A stretch of DNA of 64,000 bases from CAYFVU01 sp964594775. Lineage in GTDB: Bacteria > Spirochaetota > Spirochaetia > DSM-16054 > Sediminispirochaetaceae. This document shows, piece by piece, positions 35,503-43,851 of this stretch. How positions within the stretch are numbered: the first letter of the stretch is position 1; each line of letters opens with the position of its first letter. The translations under genes were made by a program, and so were the position numbers. The notes beneath the pieces are model-generated. The model did no database searches. It had not been told where the DNA came from and worked only from the letters and a program-made list of their open reading frames with translations. The DNA lies in assembly GCA_964594775.1 (NCBI GenBank), contig CAZQNO010000001.1, positions 62,001 through 126,000 on the forward strand, read 5' to 3'.

Positions 35503-36042
35503 CTACGAACTCCATCCCGAGTAGAGACCGCCGGCCTTTCGAACGGCGGCAGTCAGCTTTGCGACGATGGGATATTTGCCGATGCCCTTTACGATTTTGC
35601 TGTCGGCAATTTTATCTCTGATCGAACGCCGGTAGCCGATAACCGCGAACCTTCCCGCGAAAAAGAGCGGTATCCACAGAATAAGACCGAGAGCGACTCC
35701 TCCGGCAACGAGAGAATTGGAAAAATTTGTCAGAGCAACGAAGGGTATCGTATAGAGACGGGCAAAACCGTCGTAGAGTGCCGGATGGGTGAGAAGCCGA
35801 AGCCCCGCCGCGTCGATAAGCGGGTCGGTAAAACCGACGAAGAGCTTTCCCACGGCAATGACCAAGAGCATCGTACCTATGTGCAGTCTCAGAAGAAAAA
35901 AGAGGATGAAGAGCAGGATCCACAGGAGGTTTCCCGCAGGGATCAAGGCCAGCACGATGCCGCAGGCAAATGCGGCTCCGATTTCACCGGGCCGGGAATT
36001 CGCGTTGATTGCGGCAAAGAACTTAGCAATAAGGGCAACCAT
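35503..36042 (-). CDS. small polytopic membrane protein, TIGR03546/DUF2062 type
   Basis: The 179-residue product has at least three to four hydrophobic segments (ACGIVLALIPAGNLLWILLFILFFLL, TMLLVIAVGKLFVG, GVALGLILWIPLFFAGRFAV) and a DUF2062-like core. The ATG follows the purA stop with no spacer, after an AAAGGAGG site inside purA, so it is coupled to purA. It is the partner of the larger gene downstream. Function is unknown; envelope-related by its membrane location. Confidence 0.75.
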   Translation of the reverse strand: MVALIAKFFAAINANSRPGEIGAAFACGIVLALIPAGNLLWILLFILFFLLRLHIGTMLLVIAVGKLFVGFTDPLIDAAGLRLLTHPALYDGFARLYTIPFVALTNFSNSLVAGGVALGLILWIPLFFAGRFAVIGYRRSIRDKIADSKIVKGIGKYPIVAKLTAAVRKAGGLYSGWSS

Positions 36043-37281
36043 TTATTGCTGGACCTCCTTTTGCCAGATCGGCCGGCGCACGAAGGTTTGTTCCCTGTCC
36101 GGTCCTACGGAGATGATATCAACCCGTGACCCGGTATAGCCCTCGATAAATGCGAGGTAATTCTTTGCCTCATCGGGCAGGTCGTCGTAATTCTTCATAC
36201 TGGTAATGGATTTTTTCCAGCCGGAAAAACTCTTTAGAACGGGCTTTGCCCTTTCGAGTTTCCTGGCCGAAGAAGGAAAATCACTGGTTTCTTTGCCGTC
36301 TATCGAATAGGCTACGCAGGCCTTTATTTCATCCATTTCATCATATACATCCAAATGGGTCATTACCAACGACTCTATGGAGTTTGTGCTGCAGGCATAG
36401 GCGAGGGCCACGAGATCGAGGTAGCCTGTCCTGCGGGGACGACCGGTTGTTACGCCGTACTCGTTTCCCAATTCCCGTATCAAATCGCCGAGACCGCCGT
36501 CCCGCTCTTCGGTGAATTCACTCGGAAAGGGACCGTTGCCGACCCGGGTCGTGTAGGCCTTGAATACGCCCAAGATCTTATCAATATCTTTCGGACCCAC
36601 GGCGCCTCCTGAGGCGGCTCCTGCGGCCGCAGAGCTCCCCGATGACACATAGGGGTAGGTGCCGATATCCAAGTCCAGGAGGACCCCCTGAGCGCCCTCA
36701 TAGAGGATATTTTCTTCGCAGCGGGTGTTCATGAAGGCCCTGAGATTGATGCTCATCTTCCGCAGCCTGCCGATATAGGGATCGAGGAAGTCCTTTTCAT
36801 TCTTTCTTAAACTCTCTAAAAACTCATCCTCATCTAGATCTGCAATCCTGATCCCGTCACGATTGGCTTTTTGTGCATAGGCAACGCCTATCCCCCTTCC
36901 GGTAGTGCCGATGGGGTTTCTTCGTTTACCGTCCATTTCTTTGTCAGTCTCTTTGTATTCGGGGAGAACAATGTGGGCTCTGTCGGAAATATGCACCCGG
37001 CCCTCCCAGTCGATACCCTGCTTCGTTATGGTTTCGAGTTCTTCAAAGAGGCTTTGCGGGTCTATTACCATTGCGGACCCTAAAACCACATCCGTTTCCG
37101 GAGATATCACGCCCGAGGGCACGAGGTGGAGTTTATAGGTTTTATCCTTCCATACAACGGTATGTCCGGCGTTTGCACCGCCGGAATAGCGGACGACCAA
37201 GCCGGCATTTTCACAGAGGTAATCGACGATCTTCCCCTTTCCTTCATCACCCCACTGAGCTCCTACTACCACTAACTTCAT
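36043..37281 (-). CDS. purA: adenylosuccinate synthetase
   Basis: PurA condenses IMP and aspartate using GTP, the first step to AMP. The protein begins MKLVVVGAQWGDEGKGKIVDY and has NAGHTVVW, the NPIGTTGRGIGVAY switch region, the ANRDGIR segment, TRVGNGPFPSE and GRPRRTGYLDL. The ATG at 37281 (412 residues) is used because GGAGG lies five bases upstream; a TTG four codons earlier would overlap that site. Two palindromes lie in the promoter region. Confidence 0.97.
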   Translation of the reverse strand: MKLVVVGAQWGDEGKGKIVDYLCENAGLVVRYSGGANAGHTVVWKDKTYKLHLVPSGVISPETDVVLGSAMVIDPQSLFEELETITKQGIDWEGRVHISDRAHIVLPEYKETDKEMDGKRRNPIGTTGRGIGVAYAQKANRDGIRIADLDEDEFLESLRKNEKDFLDPYIGRLRKMSINLRAFMNTRCEENILYEGAQGVLLDLDIGTYPYVSSGSSAAAGAASGGAVGPKDIDKILGVFKAYTTRVGNGPFPSEFTEERDGGLGDLIRELGNEYGVTTGRPRRTGYLDLVALAYACSTNSIESLVMTHLDVYDEMDEIKACVAYSIDGKETSDFPSSARKLERAKPVLKSFSGWKKSITSMKNYDDLPDEAKNYLAFIEGYTGSRVDIISVGPDREQTFVRRPIWQKEVQQ

Positions 37282-37311
37282 AAAAACCTCCAACGAAGAA
37301 TTTAGGCTTCT

Positions 37312-37351
37312 CTATACTCTGTATAGTTACAGAAAGACCGGTCTTTGTCAA
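37312..37351 (-). promoter_or_regulatory. purA promoter region with two palindromes
   Basis: A perfect -35 TTGACA (37346-37351 on minus) is followed by the palindrome AAAGACCGGTCTTT (37333-37346) and then by CTATAC-TCT-GTATAG (37312-37326). Possible -10 hexamers are TAACTA (spacer 16) or the better TATACA (spacer 20), so the exact -10 is unclear. Palindromes between -35 and -10 and at the start site are typical repressor operators. Confidence 0.45.
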
Positions 37352-37411
37352 AAGTTTCCGTCCAATTCACTTGCGTATAGGGAAAAAACTCATGTACTCT
37401 TAAGAAGAATT

Positions 37412-39325
37412 ATGTCGGAATATCAAGAACTCTTTCGAGAGGCCCTTGTTCAGGGAAAAAAACGCAACTATCGCGAATCGGTACGGCTGCTGCAGAAGAT
37501 TGTATCGGTGAGCGACGAAATAGCGGAGGCTTTTCTCTATCTCGGCAGAAGTTATCACGCCTTGGGCAATTTCCCGCAGGCAGTAGACAAACTGCGAAGA
37601 TTTATCCGGCTCCGGCCCGATTCCGCCGCCGGCTATTTCTTCCTCGGCAGGACCTATCTCGCCACAGGCGACTACCCTCGCGCCGCAAAGTCCTTAGAGC
37701 TGGCTCTTCAGATTAAGCCGGACCTGGGTCTTGCAAAGAGTCTTCTCGGCTACATATATCTCAAGCTCAAGCGAAGCTCTCGGGCGGTAGCTCTTTTAGG
37801 GGAGGCGGTAAAAGAGCAGCCGGATAACAAGAGGCTCTTCATCGGCTATCTCAATGCGCTGCTGATCGAGGGGATCAAGAGATTTCGAGAAGGCTATTAT
37901 GAGTATGCGGAGGAGGTCTTCAGATTTATTCTCACCAACGGCAATGCGGGAATACTACCCCACCTCTACTTGGGTATGATAAAGAGACTTCAGGGGGAAA
38001 TCGAGGAGGCCTTGGCCCACTATCGGCGGGCCTCCGCCATCTCTCCGGCCGACGAGCTCATTCAGTACCGCATAGCCATGCTTCTTTCGCAAACGGGCCG
38101 TCACGATGAAGCCGCCGAACTCTTTTCCCGGCTTTCTATCGGCAAGGCGAAGAAAAGCGGCAGCGTCGTTCCAAGTGTTTTAGCGGCCGAGCGGCATCTG
38201 GCAAAGGGCTACTTCGAGAGAAAGGAGTATCGGCAAGCCCTTCACCACGCCCTCGAAGTGCTCCATGCCCAAAAGAGCGATCGAGAAATGCATCTTTTAG
38301 CCGCCGAATGTTACCGGGAAACGGGCGAATACGATTTTGCCCGCAACCATTTTACCCGAGTGTTCGACAGCGACCGCTCGCATATCGGCGCCCACTACGG
38401 CCTTGCCCTGATAGATTGGCAGGAGAAAGAGTATCGGCGGATGCTCGAACGATTGAAAAAGATAGAGCGGATCGACCCGGGCAACGAAACGGTACACTAC
38501 TATACCGTTCTCTGTAACTGGAAGACGGGTACCGACCCCGCAATGCTTTTGCCCGTCGTCCAAGAAGCGGTGCGGAGCTTCGGTCCGGACATCCACCTTT
38601 TTTTAGCCCTCGCAGAGACCTACGAGCGGGGGGGGTATCCGGAGCCGGCGGAAAAATGGTACCGAAAAATCCTCCTCATCGACGAAAGTAACCTCGACGC
38701 CTTTCGCGGTATCATCTCACTTTTCGAATCGGGACAGGTGAAGAATGACATGCAGACCCTTTTCGACCGCTATCTCGAGCTCGCGCCGGAAGATCATTCA
38801 ATCCGGCGTCTCTACATTCATCATCTCTACGAGAATGAACGGTACGATAGCGCTATTGAAAAGATCGAGTACTACCTTTCTTCGAGACCGAGCGCAGATG
38901 ATGAGACGGAGTCCTATTTTCAGCGTCTGCGGGCAATCTGCTACCGGAAAACGAAGAACTTCGAGATCGCGGCGGAACTCTACCGCCGGCTCTTGAAGGA
39001 GGAGCCGAAAAAGGAAGGGATTTTGCGTTCCTATCTGTATTGTCTCGATAAAGGCGGAAAGAAAGACCTGGCGGCGGACACAGCCCTTCGGGCCGTCGAG
39101 TACCTCCCCTCACCGAGCGCGGTTCTCTGTCTCATTGCGGGGGTTCTCGTGCACAGAAAGGGCGATACGGAGAAGGCCCTCGATCTCTTTCGCCGAGCCA
39201 CAAGCATTTCACCCGAAGATTGGAGGGGACACTACAACATCGGAGAAATTTACCGTATGCAGGGTATGGGTCAATTTGCGCAGAAGTTTTTCGACAGAGC
39301 CGATAAGCTGAGGAAACAGGCGTAA
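37412..39325 (+). CDS. large tetratricopeptide-repeat protein
   Basis: The 637-residue protein consists almost wholly of TPR-type helical repeats, such as AEAFLYLGRSYHALGNFPQAVDKL, AAGYFFLGRTYLATGDYPRAAKSLE and GLAKSLLGYIYLKLKRSSRAVALLG, and closes with DWRGHYNIGEIYRMQGMGQFAQKFFDRADKL. No signal peptide or membrane segment is visible, so it is probably cytoplasmic. TPRs mediate protein binding; the partner is unknown. It is divergent from purA, with only a weak AAGAAG site before the ATG. Confidence 0.88.
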   Translation: MSEYQELFREALVQGKKRNYRESVRLLQKIVSVSDEIAEAFLYLGRSYHALGNFPQAVDKLRRFIRLRPDSAAGYFFLGRTYLATGDYPRAAKSLELALQIKPDLGLAKSLLGYIYLKLKRSSRAVALLGEAVKEQPDNKRLFIGYLNALLIEGIKRFREGYYEYAEEVFRFILTNGNAGILPHLYLGMIKRLQGEIEEALAHYRRASAISPADELIQYRIAMLLSQTGRHDEAAELFSRLSIGKAKKSGSVVPSVLAAERHLAKGYFERKEYRQALHHALEVLHAQKSDREMHLLAAECYRETGEYDFARNHFTRVFDSDRSHIGAHYGLALIDWQEKEYRRMLERLKKIERIDPGNETVHYYTVLCNWKTGTDPAMLLPVVQEAVRSFGPDIHLFLALAETYERGGYPEPAEKWYRKILLIDESNLDAFRGIISLFESGQVKNDMQTLFDRYLELAPEDHSIRRLYIHHLYENERYDSAIEKIEYYLSSRPSADDETESYFQRLRAICYRKTKNFEIAAELYRRLLKEEPKKEGILRSYLYCLDKGGKKDLAADTALRAVEYLPSPSAVLCLIAGVLVHRKGDTEKALDLFRRATSISPEDWRGHYNIGEIYRMQGMGQFAQKFFDRADKLRKQA

Positions 39326-39340
39326 TTTTGGTCTTTTTCC

Positions 39341-39368
39341 TTGCTTCACGACGGATTTTCATTATAAT
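39341..39368 (+). promoter_or_regulatory. promoter of the 181-residue gene
   Basis: TTGCTT (39341-39346) and a consensus TATAAT (39363-39368) are 16 bases apart, just after the TPR gene and 21 bases before the next ATG, which has AAAGGAG upstream. Confidence 0.7.
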
Positions 39369-39389
39369 GAATTATGAAAGGAGCAAGAT

Positions 39390-39935
39390 ATGGCGCCAAA
39401 AGCATTAGATCTATTTCAAGCCTACACACAAAACAAGCTGCCGAAGGATGGAGGCTATATCGTTTCCTCCTTCTTTAGTGAAACAAGCACCTACTCCATT
39501 TATGATGTGGTCGCATACAGTGGAGTAAAGAATCTTTATCTTACCGAAGAGGGACTTACCTTCCAGACCGACGGTAACAAGATCTTCATTTTGATCGAGC
39601 CCGCCACCTATCCCCGCAAGTATATCGAACCGTTTAGACGAGATTCGAACCAAAGCATCCCGCAACGCTTTTCCGAACTCGACATCTACACGGCGAAGAA
39701 TCAGACGCGTATCATGGTCAGCAAGGAGCCCATAGTCACCTACGGAAGTTTCACCATTCTAAAACCGAAGGGAGTTAACTTCTCCCTCGTCTTTTATCAC
39801 AGCGACGAGGTCCTCGACACTCTGGATTTTTTCTTCCGTGAAACTTTCAACAAAGAGACCAATATACCGAAAAGCGATGCACGAGAGGCGGCGAAAAAGG
39901 TAAAGGCAGGAGTCGAGAAGTTCGGTATTTGGTAA
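39390..39935 (+). CDS. conserved protein of unknown function
   Basis: The 181-residue protein has no signal peptide. Its sequence alternates strands and short helices (GGYIVSSFFSETSTYSIYDVV, NLYLTEEGLTFQTDGNKIFILIEP, GSFTILKPKGVNFSLVFYHSDEVL) and ends in a basic helix. It has its own strong promoter and ribosome site and is followed by a very strong terminator, so it is a single-gene, probably well expressed unit. I do not recognise the family. Confidence 0.75.
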   Translation: MAPKALDLFQAYTQNKLPKDGGYIVSSFFSETSTYSIYDVVAYSGVKNLYLTEEGLTFQTDGNKIFILIEPATYPRKYIEPFRRDSNQSIPQRFSELDIYTAKNQTRIMVSKEPIVTYGSFTILKPKGVNFSLVFYHSDEVLDTLDFFFRETFNKETNIPKSDAREAAKKVKAGVEKFGIW

Positions 39936-40005
39936 GACCCCTAAACCCCGGATTGAAGGATCCCGCACAGGCGGTTTCCCCGTCCGCAGTCTTTACCGAT
40001 CAATG

Positions 40006-40048
40006 GGGCGTGAGGCCGGAGTATCTCCGGCCTCACGCCCGTTTTTTT
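40006..40048 (+). terminator. strong intrinsic terminator
   Basis: A perfect 16-base-pair stem (40006-40021 with 40025-40040, first arm GGGCGTGAGGCCGGAG) closes a three-base TAT loop and is followed by GTTTTTTT. The T-run is only on plus, so it ends the transcript of the 181-residue gene. Confidence 0.95.
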
Positions 40049-40076
40049 CCTTACGCTGCGATAATTCAAGCCGCCG

Positions 40077-42737
40077 CTACTCCTGCTCTTCTTCCTTTTC
40101 CACAAGCTGCTGCGCCACCGCTAAGAGGGCAATCGGTACGGAGTAGACCGAACAGGAGACGTAGTCCAAACCCGAAGAGAGGCAGAAGGAGATATTATCG
40201 GGAATAGCCCCATGTTCACCACAGAGCCCGGCAGATAGAGTGGGCCGAGTCATCTTCCCCCTGCGCACCGCCGTTCCGATGAGTTCCTTCACGCTGGAGT
40301 CGAGAAGCTGAAAGGGATTGCCGGGCAGAATATCGTAGAGAGTGTAATCGGGCATGAAGGAAGTGTAATCGTCCCTCGAGAGACCGATGGTGGTCTGTGT
40401 GAGATCGTTGGTACCGAATGAGAAGAACTCGGCATAGCGGGCGATATCACCGGCGGACAGGGCGGCAACGGGCAGTTCTATCATCGTGCCGAACTTGTAT
40501 TCGATGGGTTTCGATTGTTTCAGTCTCTTCCTAACCTCTTCCTCTATCTTTGCAAGCCCCTTGTATACCTTTCCTTCGATCTTTTTCCCGTAGACGACGA
40601 GCTTCAACTCGTTGGAGTTCATCACCAGAGGAATCATGATTTCCGGGTGGACCTTGATGCCCTTCGCTTTTGCCTTATAGGCAGCCTCGAAGAGGGCCTC
40701 CACCTGCATTTCGTAGATTTCGGGGAAGCTTACGGCGACCCGGCATCCGCGGTGTCCGAGCATGGGGTTGAATTCACCAAGGGCATCGCACTGGCGTCGT
40801 ACTTCCGCGCCGTTGACCTTCTTTTCGGAACCCTTCAGCTCCGATTGCAGATAAGAGATGAAGGCCTTCATTTGATCATCGTTATGCGGGAGAAATTCGT
40901 GCAGAGGTGCATCGAGGAGACGGATCGTCACTTCCTTGCCGTCCATGGCGCTAAATAGACCAAAGAAGTCGTCGGTCTGCATCTTTTTAAGCCGCTTGAG
41001 GACGTCTCTACGATCATTTTCGTTTTCCGAAATGATCATCTTTCGAAAGACATTGATCCTGTCCTCCTGAAAAAACATATGCTCCGTCCGGCAGAGACCG
41101 ATGCCTTCTGCCCCGAATCTTCGGGCGAGTTTCGCATCTCTTGGAGTATCCGCATTTGTGCGCACATAAAAGCCTTCGAACTGCTTCTTTACCGTTTCGA
41201 CAAATTCTATGAGTCCCGATTCGTCGGGGTCCGGCTCAATGAGCTCGGCCTCGCCAAAATAGACGTTCGGTTCTCCGTAGTGCGGCACCTGAAGACTTAT
41301 GAGATCGCCCTCTTTTAGCCCGACAGTTCCTATTTTCGCCTTTCCCGATTGAAATATGAGATCGTTATTCACCAGGGAAACCTTGCCGTACTGCCGTGCA
41401 ACGACGGAGGCGTGGGCGGAGAATCCTCCTTCCGAGGAGAGAACTCCCTTTGCGACCTCAATAGCTTTGACATCTTCGGCAAAGGTGGAGGGCATGCAGA
41501 GAATCAAGCGGGTGTCTTCACCCTTCTGCTGTGCATTCTTATAGGCATTTAACAGTGCGTCTGTGCTAAAATAAACTCTTCCGATCGCCGCTCCCGGTGC
41601 GCCGGCGACGCCGCCCGAAACCTTTTTCCTGTTTTTCACGGAGTTGGGATTGATAATGGGGTGGAGAATTTCATTGAGCTGTTCGGGCTTGACCGCATGA
41701 ATGAGATACTTGGCCGAAATCTTCTTTCTGCGATATAAATCAAGAAGAGTTCGTATGTCCGACTGCGTGGATTTCGTTACAACAGGCCGTTGGTCCACGA
41801 GCCAGAGGTTTTTGTTTTCAATGGTAAAACGTATTGAACGAATTTCGAAAAAGTGGTCCTCAACCGTACGGGCAACCTTTTCCAGTTCCTTGATATATTT
41901 TGCATCGAGGGTATCGATGTCTTCACCTTCACTGTCTATGAGGTCGAAGGTGTTCGGCAAGAACCATCCCTGTACATTTTTGTCGCCGCTTACTACGTTT
42001 CTGGTAAAGAACTGACCGCTGCCGCTGTCGCGACCGTAGTTGCCGTACACCATGGGAGAAACGAGAATTGCCGCGTCTTCGTCGTCCATATCGTCTACGC
42101 TGAGGAGCTTGCTCACCCGCTTTATTATTATCTCGAGCTGAGTGTAGGCGTCATCGAAGAACCCCTCCGGAACCTTGCCTTTAAGATCGGAAACAAGCGT
42201 AGCATGTGCATCCTTTGCTTTTTTGCCGCGGACCGCAGTCGCCTTTTTTATGGCTTCGATGTGTTTTTCGTTCTCGGTGATCTTCTTCTTTTCCCCTTCC
42301 AATTCGGCAATACGTTTTTCTACATTGAAATATCCGCTGAGCAGGAAGAGAATTTCATGATAGGCGAACTCCTCACCCACAAAGGAGGTGAAGCCGTCGA
42401 AGGTGGTATCGGTTAAACCGTAGTTGTGGAGTGTCGGATAGTGGGCAATGGCCAAATTGGGACTTATGACCACCTTTACGAGCATCGGGTTTGCCGGATC
42501 GTTGTACACCTTACCCGTATCCTTTTCACACTTCTTCAAATAACTTCTGAGCAAAGGCTCTAAGTTCTGCTCCGCTAAATGGGCGGCAACGTCTGAATCT
42601 ATAATGAATCCGGGAACTATCGGCAGATCAAGAGAGGCGAATTCGTTCGCCTGCTTTCCCCTGAGGCCGAATTTTTCCCAAAGCGTTCGATTCTTGATGT
42701 AATTGTTTCTACTAAAAAAATGAAATGATTCTTTCAT
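40077..42737 (-). CDS. divergent pyruvate, phosphate dikinase-like protein
   Basis: The 886-residue protein has the three-part layout of PPDK: an ATP-grasp-like N-terminus (FGLRGKQANEF, PIVPGFIID, GSGQFFTRN), a phosphohistidine domain (GGFSAHASVVARQYGK, His conserved) and a PEP-binding barrel (RRFGAEGIGLCRTEHMFF, NPMLGHRGCRV, FSFGTNDLTQTTIGLSRDD, SAGLCGEHGAIPD with the catalytic Cys). The N-terminal region is diverged and contains a coiled-coil insert near residue 150-195. PPDK makes PEP from pyruvate or the reverse. The ATG at 42737 has GAGGAG upstream. The cfpA-unknown-ppdK order recalls T. pallidum TP0748-TP0746. Confidence 0.85.
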   Translation of the reverse strand: MKESFHFFSRNNYIKNRTLWEKFGLRGKQANEFASLDLPIVPGFIIDSDVAAHLAEQNLEPLLRSYLKKCEKDTGKVYNDPANPMLVKVVISPNLAIAHYPTLHNYGLTDTTFDGFTSFVGEEFAYHEILFLLSGYFNVEKRIAELEGEKKKITENEKHIEAIKKATAVRGKKAKDAHATLVSDLKGKVPEGFFDDAYTQLEIIIKRVSKLLSVDDMDDEDAAILVSPMVYGNYGRDSGSGQFFTRNVVSGDKNVQGWFLPNTFDLIDSEGEDIDTLDAKYIKELEKVARTVEDHFFEIRSIRFTIENKNLWLVDQRPVVTKSTQSDIRTLLDLYRRKKISAKYLIHAVKPEQLNEILHPIINPNSVKNRKKVSGGVAGAPGAAIGRVYFSTDALLNAYKNAQQKGEDTRLILCMPSTFAEDVKAIEVAKGVLSSEGGFSAHASVVARQYGKVSLVNNDLIFQSGKAKIGTVGLKEGDLISLQVPHYGEPNVYFGEAELIEPDPDESGLIEFVETVKKQFEGFYVRTNADTPRDAKLARRFGAEGIGLCRTEHMFFQEDRINVFRKMIISENENDRRDVLKRLKKMQTDDFFGLFSAMDGKEVTIRLLDAPLHEFLPHNDDQMKAFISYLQSELKGSEKKVNGAEVRRQCDALGEFNPMLGHRGCRVAVSFPEIYEMQVEALFEAAYKAKAKGIKVHPEIMIPLVMNSNELKLVVYGKKIEGKVYKGLAKIEEEVRKRLKQSKPIEYKFGTMIELPVAALSAGDIARYAEFFSFGTNDLTQTTIGLSRDDYTSFMPDYTLYDILPGNPFQLLDSSVKELIGTAVRRGKMTRPTLSAGLCGEHGAIPDNISFCLSSGLDYVSCSVYSVPIALLAVAQQLVEKEEEQE

Positions 42738-42754
42738 ATCTACTCCTCGATTCA

Positions 42755-43789
42755 TTAAAACAGGTTGAGAATTTTATTGGCCGGAGCCCGCAGAAAAGCC
42801 TCGAACTGATGGCTTGCCCCTTGTCGGAGATATCTCTGGAGCTTAGCCACGTCCTTTATCTCCTCCCCCGCAACGGAAAAGAGGATGGCGCTTCCGTGTT
42901 TCACCTTTCCCCACTTAAAGAGGGATGCTATATCATGAATCCTCTCGCCGTCATAGTAAATATATACTTCCAAATCAGGATGCGTCGTGTTATAGCTCTG
43001 AATTATTTTCTTCCAGGCCTCTACGTTTCCATTGTGAAAGAGTTCATTGGTAACGGGTACCGAATAGTAGGGGGTCATGCGGCGGGCTCCGCCGCCTCCG
43101 GATGAGTCGCTTTTCTCTCCGGGCGCTTGTTCGGCCGTCCGTTTCTCGACAGCTTCCTGTCTTCGGCTTTCCGCCTTCGGCTTTCTCCCGGGCGTTTTCT
43201 TCGTTGTCCTCTTTGCGGGTTTTTTCGGCTCTTCCTTTTTTGCCGGTTTGAAAGAAAAACTTCCGCGGAGAAGGGAGTCGGGGTTTTTTACCTGTTTTCC
43301 CTCTAAGAATTTAATAAGCGTTGCTTTTGCCGTTTCAACGATCTTCTCGTCGGGTTCGGCGCCGAAGGCCCCGAAATAGAGGGTAATCAGCTCGTTTTCC
43401 CGTAGGCTGTTGAGAGAAGAAAAGTGCTCGGGGTTCTTTGGATTCAAAGCGAGAGGGCCGAGATCGGGATGAAAATAGACGAGGGTAATATCCAGGGCCT
43501 TCCATTTTCCCACCTGCTCCAAGAAATAGGAAAAATCGCTTATCGACACGCTCAACGTATGTGAATGAGGAGTATAGCCGTACTTGTCTATGAGAATTGC
43601 GTGAACGATAGGTACGATCTGCTTAGAGGTAATCTCTTTATTAGAGAGCACCTCATTGAGAATGTCGGCGATATTAGTTTTTCCTTCAAAATCTTCAATG
43701 AGGCCCGAGACGGTTCTGAAATGAGACAGGGCCTTGTTAAAGCCCTCCCTTGACGCTAAATGTTCAAATTCGTGGGGGATATCAATCAT
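42755..43789 (-). CDS. protein of unknown function with a basic Lys/Pro linker, between cfpA and the PPDK-like gene
   Basis: The 344-residue protein has an N-terminal alpha/beta part (about 1-165), a highly basic disordered linker (about 180-235) with PKKPAKRTTKKTPGRKPKAE, whose GRKPK resembles an AT-hook, a glycine run, and a C-terminal part (about 240-344) with YYSVPVTNELFHNGNVEAWKK and YIYYDGERIHDIASLFKWGKV. The ATG has a GAGGTG site. It lies just after the cfpA terminator. No family function is known to me; the neighbourhood suggests a link to CfpA or to the PPDK-like protein. Confidence 0.7.
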   Translation of the reverse strand: MIDIPHEFEHLASREGFNKALSHFRTVSGLIEDFEGKTNIADILNEVLSNKEITSKQIVPIVHAILIDKYGYTPHSHTLSVSISDFSYFLEQVGKWKALDITLVYFHPDLGPLALNPKNPEHFSSLNSLRENELITLYFGAFGAEPDEKIVETAKATLIKFLEGKQVKNPDSLLRGSFSFKPAKKEEPKKPAKRTTKKTPGRKPKAESRRQEAVEKRTAEQAPGEKSDSSGGGGARRMTPYYSVPVTNELFHNGNVEAWKKIIQSYNTTHPDLEVYIYYDGERIHDIASLFKWGKVKHGSAILFSVAGEEIKDVAKLQRYLRQGASHQFEAFLRAPANKILNLF

Positions 43790-43804
43790 GCTTCACCTCT
43801 TTTC

Positions 43805-43841
43805 AAAAAAAACGGAGGCGCCCTTTATTGGACGCCTCCGT
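43805..43841 (-). terminator. intrinsic terminator after cfpA
   Basis: On minus, ACGGAGGCG (43833-43841 complement) and CGCCTCCGT (43812-43820 complement) form a 9-base-pair stem with a 12-base loop, followed by eight Ts (43805-43812). It stands between cfpA and the next gene on the same strand, so it would make cfpA mRNA more abundant than the downstream part. Confidence 0.92.
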
Positions 43842-43851
43842 GTGATTACTT

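Noticed and set aside
35227..36129. 300-codon open frame on plus over the membrane pair
   Set aside because: It overlaps three good genes with tight operon spacing on minus; the product looks random and basic.
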